A stretch of DNA of 32,987 nt from a bacterium (GTDB lineage: Bacteria; Actinomycetota; Coriobacteriia; Coriobacteriales; CADBOM01), in assembly GCA_024698685.1 (NCBI GenBank), contig JAILQZ010000036.1:1-32987 (forward strand), read 5' to 3'. Positions 7,363 to 14,289 of the stretch are shown here, piece by piece (position 1 is the stretch's first letter; each line of letters opens with the position of its first letter). The notes under the pieces are model-generated. The model did not search any database and had not been told where the DNA came from. It worked only from the letters and a program-made list of their open reading frames with translations. The position numbers were made by a program, and so were the translations under genes.

Positions 7363-8340
7363 TCACAGGTTCTCCTCGAAGAACGACTGCAGCTTGTCGA
7401 AGGGGATGGCCTCGAAGTTGTCGTAGAGATCCACGTGGCTTGCGCCGGGGATGATCAAGAGCTCCTTGTTGTCGCCCGTGAGCAGCTCGAATGCGCCTTC
7501 ACTGAAGTAGCGGGAGTGCGCCTTCTCGCCATGGACGATCAGCACTGGGCTGTCGATCTCGCCTGCCATCGAGAGGATGGGCTGGTTGATGAATGAGACG
7601 GTTCCGGTGACGTTCCAGCCATCGGTCGAGTTGCCTGAGCGCTCGTGGTAGCCGCGCGGGGTCTTGTAATACGCATGGTAGTCCTTGACGAAATAGGGCG
7701 CATCCTCGGGTAGGGGATCGATGACTCCGCCTCCGCGCTCGTAGCTGCCGGACTTGTATTCGGCCGTGCGCTGCGCCGCCCAAGCTGCACGCTGCTCGTC
7801 ACGGGCCTCCTTGCTATCGGTGCTTCCGAAGTAGCCTTCGCGCGTCACGCGCGTCATGTCGTACATCGTCATGGCTGCGGTGGCCTTGATGCGCGGGTCA
7901 AGCGCCGCGGCGTTGATTCCCATGCCTCCCCAGCCGCAGATGCCGATGATGCCGATGCGCTCGGCGTCGACGTCGTCGCGGCAGCTCAGGTAGTCCACGG
8001 CCGCGCAGAAGTCCTCGGTGTTGATGTCGGGGGAGGCCATGCGCCTGGGCTTTCCGCCGCTCTCGCCTGTGAAGGAGGGATCGAAGGCGATGGTCAAGAA
8101 GCCGCGCGTTGCCATCTCCTGCGCGTAAAGGCCGCTGGACTGCTCTTTGCAAGCACCGAATGGTCCGCTTACTGCAATGGCTGCGAGCTTGCCTTCAGCG
8201 CCTTTCGGCTTGTAGAGATCCGCCGCAAGCGTGATGCCGTAGCGGTTGATGAACGTCACCTTGCAATGGTCGACGCGCTCATCGCGAGGGAACACCTTGT
8301 CCCATTCCTGTACGAGTTCGAGCTTCTCAGTATCCATCAT
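7363..8340 (-). CDS. Alpha/beta hydrolase with dienelactone-hydrolase-like Cys nucleophile
   Basis: The start is the ATG at 8340 (a second ATG follows at once), preceded by AGAAAGGAAAG; the longer upstream frame is antisense-like and unconserved. The 325-residue protein has an alpha/beta-hydrolase fold. The expected Gly-x-Ser-x-Gly elbow is instead GICGWGG, putting Cys135 at the nucleophile position as in dienelactone hydrolases. PGASHVDLYD near the C-terminus supplies the catalytic His, and SPVLIVHGEKAHS carries a probable loop acid. It resembles YcjY-like hydrolases that are often found next to MerR regulators and reductases. It shares an operon with the acetyltransferase upstream and is probably controlled by the MerR-type regulator at 9096. 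Confidence 0.88.
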   Translation of the reverse strand: MMDTEKLELVQEWDKVFPRDERVDHCKVTFINRYGITLAADLYKPKGAEGKLAAIAVSGPFGACKEQSSGLYAQEMATRGFLTIAFDPSFTGESGGKPRRMASPDINTEDFCAAVDYLSCRDDVDAERIGIIGICGWGGMGINAAALDPRIKATAAMTMYDMTRVTREGYFGSTDSKEARDEQRAAWAAQRTAEYKSGSYERGGGVIDPLPEDAPYFVKDYHAYYKTPRGYHERSGNSTDGWNVTGTVSFINQPILSMAGEIDSPVLIVHGEKAHSRYFSEGAFELLTGDNKELLIIPGASHVDLYDNFEAIPFDKLQSFFEENL

Positions 8341-8387
8341 GGTCTTTCCTTTCTGCCGATGTTGAAATGCAAATGCGGCTGCGAGAT

Positions 8388-8993
8388 TCACAGCTTCTTG
8401 ATGACTTTGGCCGGTACGCCGCCTACAACCGTGCGCGCGGGAACGTCCTTGGTGACAACCGCACCCGCGGCTACCACCGCTCCGTCGCCGATGGTCACGC
8501 CAGGCAAGACGGTTACATTGGCGCCAAGCCATGCATCGGATCCGATATGCACGGGCGAGGGGAGCAGGTTGGCCCGTTTGGCGGGATCCATGTGGTGATT
8601 GAGCGTGGCTATGACGCAGTTGTGTCCGATGAGCGCACGGTCGCCGATGAAGATGCCGCCTTGGTCTTGGAATCGGCAGCCCGAATTAATGAACACGCCT
8701 TTGCCCAAGTGAGTGTTCAGACCGCAGTCTGTTGTGAACGGCGGAAATAGCCCCACATCTTCGAGAAGCGGTTGCATGAACAGCTCTTCGAGTTGCTTGC
8801 GCGTATCGGACAGACTCGTGAATGATGAATTCATACGCGAGGTGATGCGCATCGCCCGCTCGGAAGCGGCGGTCATCAAACGATGTTCGAGCGAGCCTGC
8901 TTCGACCTCATCGCCCGAGTTCATGCGCTCGATGAAGTATTCGATTTGCTCATGTGTCAGTTCAGCGCCATCTTCGTAGAGGTTTTTGGCCAT
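8388..8993 (-). CDS. Maltose/galactoside-type sugar O-acetyltransferase
   Basis: This 201-residue protein is a left-handed beta-helix (hexapeptide repeat) acetyltransferase of the Maa/LacA class. The N-terminal helical region carries the Mac-type segment, followed by [25 protein letters not shown], the catalytic His region LNHHMDP near residue 133, and hexapeptide rungs [48 protein letters not shown]. It would acetylate a sugar or another hydroxyl acceptor with acetyl-CoA. The N-terminus is longer than in LacA (about 10-20 extra residues). AAAGGA precedes the ATG at 8993. It is the first gene of the operon read from the MerR-type promoter, followed 47 bases later by the hydrolase. Confidence 0.92.
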   Translation of the reverse strand: MAKNLYEDGAELTHEQIEYFIERMNSGDEVEAGSLEHRLMTAASERAMRITSRMNSSFTSLSDTRKQLEELFMQPLLEDVGLFPPFTTDCGLNTHLGKGVFINSGCRFQDQGGIFIGDRALIGHNCVIATLNHHMDPAKRANLLPSPVHIGSDAWLGANVTVLPGVTIGDGAVVAAGAVVTKDVPARTVVGGVPAKVIKKL

Positions 8994-9042
8994 TCCAATC
9001 CTTTCAACGTTTGAAATCTCTTGCGTTTTCGGGTATAGTGTA

Positions 9043-9073
9043 ACTCTAAAACATAAACCTAACTTTAGGTCAA
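9043..9073 (-). promoter_or_regulatory. MerR-type stretched promoter with palindrome
   Basis: On the minus strand TTGACC (9073-9068) and TAGAGT (9048-9043) are separated by 19 bases, the over-long spacing typical of promoters activated by MerR-family proteins. ACCTAA at 9057-9062 and TTAGGT at 9065-9070 form a perfect palindrome overlapping the -35 and spacer. It would drive the acetyltransferase/hydrolase operon. Confidence 0.6.
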
Positions 9074-9095
9074 GATATTATTTGGAGATGATCCC

Positions 9096-9533
9096 ATGTA
9101 CACCATCGGTCAGGTTTCGGAGATGTTCGGCCTTCCAATCTCGACTCTGCGCTACTACGACAAAGAGGGTCTGTTCCCGACCATGGAGCGCAAGAACGGC
9201 ATCCGCAAGTTCGGGGAGACCGAGCTGGAGGCGCTGCGCGTCATCGAGTGCCTGAAGGCATCGGGGCTAGAAATCAAGGACATCAAGCTCTTCATGCAAT
9301 GGTGCACGGAGGGTCCAACGACCTATCCGCAACGCAAGGAGCTATTCGAGCGCAGGCGCGAGGCCGTAAACGAGGAGATGGATCAGCTGCGCAAGACGCT
9401 TGCCATGCTCGAGTTCAAGTGCTGGTACTACGATACGGCCATCGCCGAAGGAGATGAGGATCGCCTGCAGTCCATGCTGCCTGACAAGCTGCCGCCCGAT
9501 ATGCAGGCGCTATACGACATCGCGCACAGCTAG
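9096..9533 (+). CDS. MerR-family transcriptional regulator
   Basis: The 145-residue protein starts with the MerR winged-helix signature MYTIGQVSEMFGLPISTLRYYDKEGLFP, followed by a second wing (RKFGETELEALRVIECLKASGLEIKDIKLFM) and a long dimerisation helix (about 85-125). The C-terminal part is short and has no metal-binding Cys pair, which places it with the organic-ligand or aldehyde-responsive members of the family rather than with metal sensors. GGAGATG precedes the ATG at 9096. It is divergent from the acetyltransferase/hydrolase operon, whose stretched promoter lies in the shared 102-base gap. Confidence 0.93.
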   Translation: MYTIGQVSEMFGLPISTLRYYDKEGLFPTMERKNGIRKFGETELEALRVIECLKASGLEIKDIKLFMQWCTEGPTTYPQRKELFERRREAVNEEMDQLRKTLAMLEFKCWYYDTAIAEGDEDRLQSMLPDKLPPDMQALYDIAHS

Positions 9534-9674
9534 TTTGTCGCTGCCATTTTGCGCGATTGAGCAGGGCAAAGGATGCCAGTTCCGTTTGCTCGCCGATAGG
9601 AAGACACTAACACCGGCTAGTTGCCGTCAGCTGTTGCAGAATCCTGCCACCGCCATCCTAGGCGAATCCGCCCG

Positions 9675-10256
9675 CTAGGCTTTTTCCAAGCTTGATTTCG
9701 TAAGGTGAACGTATTTGAATTCGTCTTCCATGTAGATTTCGAACACGCCGGTAACCGTCACCTCGCACCCGTCTTCGGGGTAGTCTTGCGGCCACTTACG
9801 GCTGCCGTCGCCCCATACGAATTCGAGACCTTGGGAGCAACACGCCGTTGCATCTTGGATTACAACGAAGAAGTAGTCGTTTCCCGTTCTTTCATCGCGG
9901 CTGTGATAGTAGACGCCCGACATCCTGATGACTTTCCCCTCGTATGATGAGGGGTTGACCATCATGTCGTTTACCGTTGCATACACCATGTCAGACCCCA
10001 TCTTCGTGAGGTCGTAGTCCACTTTCGAGTAGGTTGGCTCGGCATCGGCAGGGAACAGGCCGCTTCGAGGCGTTCCGTTTGAGGCCCCTTGCCCATCTGA
10101 TTCGCCGCTCTGCTTCTGCTCTTGCAAGATGTCGGAGACGCCCTGTTGCTGTGACGGCGCGGAACGGGAGGCGTCATCAGAGCATCCGCCCACGATCAGC
10201 ATGCCCATCAAGGCTGTGGCAAAGGTTATCGAGACGATGCTTCTCGAGAGATTCAT
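9675..10256 (-). CDS. Lipoprotein with OB-like domain in zinc-uptake operon
   Basis: The second of two adjacent ATGs (10256) has the better distance to AAGGAG; the first (10259) is also possible. The 193-residue protein has a lipoprotein signal ending LIVGGC with Cys25 as the lipidated residue, then a Gln/Ser-rich linker to about residue 75 and a compact domain. That domain reads NPSSYEGKVIRMSGVYY, DYFFVVIQDATACCSQGLEFVW and CEVTVTGVFEIYMED, an OB-like strand order. The Cys-Cys-x-x-Gly segment recalls the C-terminal domain of the DUF1980/TIGR03943 family (weak resemblance). Its start overlaps the znuB stop, so it is the last gene of the metal ABC operon. It may handle metal or thiol chemistry at the outer membrane face (inference). 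Confidence 0.8.
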   Translation of the reverse strand: MNLSRSIVSITFATALMGMLIVGGCSDDASRSAPSQQQGVSDILQEQKQSGESDGQGASNGTPRSGLFPADAEPTYSKVDYDLTKMGSDMVYATVNDMMVNPSSYEGKVIRMSGVYYHSRDERTGNDYFFVVIQDATACCSQGLEFVWGDGSRKWPQDYPEDGCEVTVTGVFEIYMEDEFKYVHLTKSSLEKA

Positions 10257-11101
10257 CATATTCTCCTTTTCAAGAATCCGATCGCGCAAAAAGATGCATA
10301 GGCGAGTGCGTCGAGTACCACGATCGTCGATCCAACTGGTGTGCCGAGCATGATCGATGCGAGCATGCCGACAAGCGCGCACGACACCCCTATCGCAGCT
10401 GCAATAACGGTGACTGCCTTGAATGTGCGGCAAACCCGCATGGCGGAAAGCGCTGGGAACACGACGAGGGCGGAGAGCAGAAGCGCTCCGACCAGGTTCA
10501 TGCCGACGACGATGACGAGGGCGACCATGATTGCAATGACGAGGTTATATCGCCCTACGGGCAATCCTGCAGCTCTTGCGAAGGCCTCGTCGAAGGTGAC
10601 GGCGAACACCCGGTTGTAGATCAGCGCGAAGCCTGCCACTACCACGACCGACATGACCGCGCATGCAGCGACGTCGAAAGGCGTGAGGGTGAGAATCGAG
10701 GTAGATCCGAAAAGGACCGTGCACACATCTCCCGAGACGTTCGAGCGCGTGCCGAACACGTTCATAATGAGGTAGCCTATTGCGAGCGCTGTCACCGACA
10801 TCATGGCAATCGCCGCATCGCCCTTTACCTTGGCCGACTGGCCTCGCCTTAGCAACAGTACGGCTGCAAGCACCGTTACCGGCGCGATGATCATCATATC
10901 CCGCGTGACGCCGACGACGGCTGCCACTGCATAGGCGCCGAATGCAACGTGACTTAGGCCATCGCCGATATAGGACAGCCGTTTCATCACGAGCGTCGTT
11001 CCCAGAAGAGATGAGCACAGGGCTACCAACACGCCTACGACAAGCGCGTTCACGACGAATGGATAGGACAGGTAGGTTATAAGCTGCTCAAACGCTCCCA
11101 T
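10256..11101 (-). CDS. znuB: Zinc/manganese ABC transporter permease
   Basis: This 281-residue integral membrane protein belongs to the ABC-3 (ZnuB/MntB) permease family. It shows about eight hydrophobic segments and the conserved GDGLSHVAFGAYAVA region near residues 47-60 and the LLSALVVFPALSAM segment near 205-218. It forms the channel through which the metal released by ZnuA enters the cytosol. Its ATG overlaps the TGA of znuC in TGATG, which implies coupled translation, and the lipoprotein gene overlaps its own stop. Whether it carries Zn or Mn cannot be decided from the permease alone; the His/Asp/Glu loop of ZnuA and the Fur/Zur-type neighbour favour Zn. Confidence 0.93.
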   Translation of the reverse strand: MGAFEQLITYLSYPFVVNALVVGVLVALCSSLLGTTLVMKRLSYIGDGLSHVAFGAYAVAAVVGVTRDMMIIAPVTVLAAVLLLRRGQSAKVKGDAAIAMMSVTALAIGYLIMNVFGTRSNVSGDVCTVLFGSTSILTLTPFDVAACAVMSVVVVAGFALIYNRVFAVTFDEAFARAAGLPVGRYNLVIAIMVALVIVVGMNLVGALLLSALVVFPALSAMRVCRTFKAVTVIAAAIGVSCALVGMLASIMLGTPVGSTIVVLDALAYASFCAIGFLKRRI

Positions 11102-11775
11102 CAGGCATCGCCTCCACGAGGGGATTCGACTGCAAGAAATCTCGCAGTTCCTCCGCTCATCTCGAGCACGTGCGTGGCGTGTGGCATCGCAGCAGCAACA
11201 TCGTGCGTCACCGCTATCACGCCTACGCCCTGAGAACGAAGGTCGTCGATGGTGCGGTAGAGCGACTCTGATGCCTCCGGGTCTAGTCCAGTCGTCGGCT
11301 CATCGAGTACGAGCAGACTTGGTGCTCCAGCGAGCGCACGCGCCAGAAGCACGCGCTGCTGCTGGCCACCTGAGAGGGAGCCGAATGGCTTGTCCTTCAG
11401 CGCGATGGCCCCTACCTTGCGCAGAGCCTCCTCGGCTGCCTCGCGATCCACCTTGGAATAGAAGGGCCGGTTCCCCAATCGGGCCGCACGGCCTGAAAGG
11501 GTAACCTCCCATGCGGAAGCGGGAAAATCTCGTTGAGATTCGGCCTTCTGGGGCAGATAGCCTATCTTGCCCGCCGAGGCTCCATCGCAGAAGCTCATAT
11601 CGCCAGAGAGCGGGGGCAGTAGCCCTAGCAGCGTCTTCACCAGCGTGGATTTGCCCGCGCCGTTCTCACCCACGATGAACACGGCATCGCCATAGTCCAC
11701 CGAGAATGAAATGCCTTCTGCAACAGGCGTGTTGCCGTAGCCCACAGAGAGACATTCGCATGAGAGGTATGCCAT
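11101..11775 (-). CDS. znuC: Zinc ABC transporter ATP-binding protein
   Basis: The 224-residue ATPase has Walker A GENGAGKST near 36-44, Q-loop region GYLPQKAE, signature LSGGQQQR near 134-141, Walker B LLVLDEPTTGLD and the switch His in VTHDVA. Length and the short C-terminus fit metal-chelate ATPases of the ZnuC/MntB class. It powers transport through ZnuB. It lies 9 bases downstream of znuA, and its stop overlaps the znuB start. It is assigned to zinc by the adjacent genes rather than by its own sequence. Confidence 0.94.
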   Translation of the reverse strand: MAYLSCECLSVGYGNTPVAEGISFSVDYGDAVFIVGENGAGKSTLVKTLLGLLPPLSGDMSFCDGASAGKIGYLPQKAESQRDFPASAWEVTLSGRAARLGNRPFYSKVDREAAEEALRKVGAIALKDKPFGSLSGGQQQRVLLARALAGAPSLLVLDEPTTGLDPEASESLYRTIDDLRSQGVGVIAVTHDVAAAMPHATHVLEMSGGTARFLAVESPRGGDA

Positions 11776-11784
11776 AGCGTCTCC

Positions 11785-12804
11785 TTACTTCAACGCCTTG
11801 GACAGAATGGACAGGTTGTTCTCCATCGTTTCGAGGTAGGTCTTGCCCTCTGCAATATCGGCATCGGTTGCGGATTGCAATGAATCCATGGTGAGGATCT
11901 CCTGATCATGGCCCTGCGTGGTATTCACGACAGTTTGCGCTATCTTCTGATCGGAGCTCTCTATTACGAGAACGCATCCCAGATTCAGCTCGTCGACCTT
12001 CTGCGCAAGGAAGGCTACGGTCTCGAAACTCGCTTCTGACTCGGCCGAGCAGCCGACGAATGCGGCGTAGTACTTCAAGCCGTAGTCGTCTACCAGGTAA
12101 CGGAACGGGAATCGATCGGCGAATACAATGGTATCGTGCGCACCCGCCGCCACGACATTCGCATAGCGGCTGTCCAGCTCAGCCAGATCTGCCTTGTAAA
12201 CCTCTGCATTCTCCTTGTAAACGCCAGCATGCTCAGGATCGATATCGGAAATCTCCGCAGTTATCGCATCCACCAGCACTTGTGCATTCCTCAGCGAGAG
12301 CCACACATGCTCGTCGTACTCCGGGCCCTCTTCGCCTTCGTCCTCGTGATCGGCTTCGCCATGCTCGTGCTCTTCGGCTTCCATGCCCTCGACGATCTCC
12401 TCCTCAACTGCAGCGTCGCCAACCGCATCGAGCATGCTCACAACGTGCAGGTCGGGGTTTGCCGCCTCCTCGACGGCATCTTCCGCCCATTCATCGGACT
12501 CGCCTCCGACATAGATGAACAGATCGGCATCGGAGATCTTCGCGACGTCTTCGACTGTCGGCTGATAGCTATGCAAATCCACGCCGCTGCCCATCAGATA
12601 GGTTATTTCGAAGGCATCGCTCCGGTCTCCGACGATCTCGCGCGTCCAGTCGTATGCTGGAAACGTTGCGCACACGACATTGATCTTCTCTTGCGATGAA
12701 TCGTTTGAATCGGATTGCGAGCTTTGGCTCGTACCCGAGCATCCGACAATCAATCCCATGCACAGCGCCGCCGTCGCAACGACGGCGATAATCATTCGTT
12801 TCAT
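11785..12804 (-). CDS. znuA: Zinc ABC transporter substrate-binding lipoprotein
   Basis: This 339-residue lipoprotein has a signal peptide ending IVGC, a Ser/Asp/Gln linker, and the two-lobed ZnuA/TroA fold. Metal-ligand regions are visible: DLHSYQP (His in the first lobe), YDEHVWLS (second His), HDTIVFADRFPFRYLVDDYGL (third His region) and VLVIESSDQK. Between the first and second His lies a flexible loop rich in His, Asp and Glu (EEHEHGEADHEDEGEEG), a hallmark of zinc-specific ZnuA proteins. It captures Zn2+ outside the membrane and delivers it to ZnuB. It is the first gene of the znuACB-lipoprotein operon, 93 bases after the small membrane protein gene, and its upstream leader holds a perfect hairpin. 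Confidence 0.95.
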   Translation of the reverse strand: MKRMIIAVVATAALCMGLIVGCSGTSQSSQSDSNDSSQEKINVVCATFPAYDWTREIVGDRSDAFEITYLMGSGVDLHSYQPTVEDVAKISDADLFIYVGGESDEWAEDAVEEAANPDLHVVSMLDAVGDAAVEEEIVEGMEAEEHEHGEADHEDEGEEGPEYDEHVWLSLRNAQVLVDAITAEISDIDPEHAGVYKENAEVYKADLAELDSRYANVVAAGAHDTIVFADRFPFRYLVDDYGLKYYAAFVGCSAESEASFETVAFLAQKVDELNLGCVLVIESSDQKIAQTVVNTTQGHDQEILTMDSLQSATDADIAEGKTYLETMENNLSILSKALK

Positions 12805-12822
12805 AGTGGATACACCCCTTTT

Positions 12823-12841
12823 TGCGGTCCACAGGACCGCA
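12823..12841 (-). promoter_or_regulatory. Hairpin in the znuA leader
   Basis: TGCGGTCC at 12823-12830 and GGACCGCA at 12834-12841 form a perfect 8-bp stem with a 3-base loop, located 19 bases upstream of the znuA ATG. On the minus strand it is followed by AAAAAGGGGTGT, not a T-run, so it is not a terminator. It could stabilise or process the mRNA between the upstream membrane protein gene and znuA, or tune translation. Confidence 0.5.
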
Positions 12842-12897
12842 TCGCCTTGTAACTTTCAGCTGGATTTCCAGGCAAAGCATGTCCGTTGGGGTGTCGG

Positions 12898-13251
12898 TTA
12901 GATGCGGAGCATGACTCCCAAAGATAGTGGGGTTGCAGCCTTGAACGCAGCAGCGAAGCCAAATGGAAGCATCTTGCAGGTAGCGTCTGCCAACAGCTTC
13001 CTCGATTGCGCTGGTCGCGCATGTGCCAGCGCGAGGATGATGGGCTGGACGACGACGATGCCGACGCACAGAATCAGCAGTCCGCTGGCCAGCGTTGCGA
13101 CAAGGCACAAAACGCAGCCATCTCCAGTGCATTCGTGGCCATGGAGCGCCTCGATGACGATGGCGCTTGCAGCTGCCAGGATTGCCATGGCAGCGCTAAG
13201 CCTACGAGGCCACGATGAGCTCTTGCGATGTGGGAGAAGGGCAAGGTTCAT
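12898..13251 (-). CDS. Small membrane protein with HxCxGxxCxxC motif
   Basis: I start this 117-residue protein at the ATG at 13251, preceded by GGGAGGAAT; it overlaps the Fur stop. Hydrophobic segments lie at about 18-34, 50-76 and 97-115. Between the first two is a short loop with His37, His39, Cys41, Cys46 and Cys49 (HGHECTGDGCVLC), a likely soft-metal-binding or disulfide motif on one membrane face. The order Fur/Zur, this gene, znuA places it in a metal-homeostasis block, so zinc sensing or trafficking is plausible (inference). The family is not known to me. Confidence 0.78.
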   Translation of the reverse strand: MNLALLPHRKSSSWPRRLSAAMAILAAASAIVIEALHGHECTGDGCVLCLVATLASGLLILCVGIVVVQPIILALAHARPAQSRKLLADATCKMLPFGFAAAFKAATPLSLGVMLRI

Positions 13252-13772
13252 CGCGATTCCTCCCGACATTTCTCGCATATCCCGTAGAGCACAGTGCGCG
13301 TTGCGTCGATTTTAAATCCATGGTGATCGAGCATGTGTGCCGAGAAATCAGCCAACATGCTGCAGTCAAGCGGTAGCGCATGTCCGCAATTCAGGCACAC
13401 GAGCTGCGTAGAGGCATCGCCGACAGCCATTCGGTAGCGGGCTTCGCCGCTCGGCGTCATCGCCTTAAGGGCAGCTCCGCTTGCGAACATCGCCTCGAGA
13501 GTGCGGTACACGGTCGAGCGACCGGCATTCTCGGGCCCCGCGGATACCCCAGCCCACACCTCGTCGACGCTCAGGTATCGATCGGCCTTTTCTGCCAGGT
13601 ATGAAGCAATGGCATCGCGCTGCTTCGTTCTATATGTGCCCCTCCGCGCCGTGATTGCTCCTGCCGAATATTGAAATTGAATGTCGATTTCATATTTTAT
13701 GCCAAGTGCCGTCCGCTTGCAAGCTGGAGATGCAATTGACGTTCCATGATATCGCGATCTCAGCGACCGCAA
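13248..13772 (-). CDS. Fur-family metalloregulator, probably Zur
   Basis: The protein has a Fur-type winged helix (RTKQRDAIASYLAEKADRYLSVDEVW, STVYRTLEAM) and a dimerisation domain with two CxxC zinc sites (CLNCGH, CEKC) and the sensing region LDHHGFKIDATRTVLYGIC. The zinc transport genes alongside make a zinc uptake regulator more likely than an iron one. The start is unsettled: the only usual in-frame start before the DNA-binding domain is TTG at 13772, giving 174 residues and an odd N-terminal extension; the conserved part begins near 13645. It lies 4 bases after the GNAT stop, and its stop overlaps the small membrane protein start. Confidence 0.85.
   Translation of the reverse strand: MRSLRSRYHGTSIASPACKRTALGIKYEIDIQFQYSAGAITARRGTYRTKQRDAIASYLAEKADRYLSVDEVWAGVSAGPENAGRSTVYRTLEAMFASGAALKAMTPSGEARYRMAVGDASTQLVCLNCGHALPLDCSMLADFSAHMLDHHGFKIDATRTVLYGICEKCREESR
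13672..13722 (-). promoter_or_regulatory. Internal promoter with dyad, probable Zur/Fur operator
   Basis: On the minus strand TTGCAA (13722-13717), a 17-base spacer and TAAAAT (13699-13694) make a good promoter. TGAAAT at 13672-13677 and ATTTCA at 13687-13692 form a dyad with a 9-base spacer over the predicted transcript start. An AT-rich dyad at this place fits a Fur-family site. The promoter lies inside the long open frame of the regulator, which bears on where that gene really starts. Confidence 0.5.
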
Positions 13773-13776
13773 ATCT

Positions 13777-14289
13777 CTAGCGCTCGCCTAGTGTCAGATA
13801 GTCTTTCATCTCGATGAATCCACGCGCGGCATAGATGCCCCGCGCCGCATCGGTGGTTTCGAGATAGACCTTCCCCGCTCCCGCCTTGTGGGCATAGGCC
13901 ACGAGCCAATCGACTAGTACGCCGGCCACGCCTTGCTTGCGTGCGGAGGGCACCGTGTAAATGTTCATCAGATAGGCGCATAGGCCAGTGGGGTTGTCAG
14001 GGGAGGGCATCTCATCGTAGAGGCAAAGCGCGCCGCAGCCAACGGGTTCGCCGTCGCGCTCGGCATCGAGAGCTAGCACGGCCACATGAGATCCGTCGGG
14101 CAGATGACGCTCGTAGTAGCTGCGGTTTTGATCCATGAGCTCGTCGATGTCGGCATCGTCAGCCAGCTCGAACACCTCTCGCAGAACGCGCTCGCGCCAC
14201 TCCATCAGAAGATCGAGGTCCTCGAGGCTGAGGCGCTTCACGGTTACATTCGGCTTTTCTGCGCTACGCATGTCGCCCATCTCGCTCAT
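13777..14289 (-). CDS. GNAT-family N-acetyltransferase
   Basis: The 170-residue protein shows a GNAT fold: an N-terminal strand and helix with LLMEWRERVLREVF, the acceptor-side strand VAVLALDAERDGEPVGCGALCLYDEMP, the acetyl-CoA loop VPSARKQGVAGVLVDWLVAYAHKAGAGKVYLET (Q/R-x-x-G-x-A type), and ARGIYAARGF at the end. Family members acetylate amino groups of small molecules or proteins. Its ATG overlaps the stop of the adenylation-enzyme gene in ATGA, so the two proteins are probably made together. The acceptor is unknown; the pairing suggests an amino acid or its derivative (inference). Confidence 0.9.
   Translation of the reverse strand: MSEMGDMRSAEKPNVTVKRLSLEDLDLLMEWRERVLREVFELADDADIDELMDQNRSYYERHLPDGSHVAVLALDAERDGEPVGCGALCLYDEMPSPDNPTGLCAYLMNIYTVPSARKQGVAGVLVDWLVAYAHKAGAGKVYLETTDAARGIYAARGFIEMKDYLTLGER

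Noticed and set aside
12823-12841. Terminator reading of the znuA leader hairpin
   Set aside because: The bases after the stem are A-rich on the minus strand and lack a T-run on either strand.
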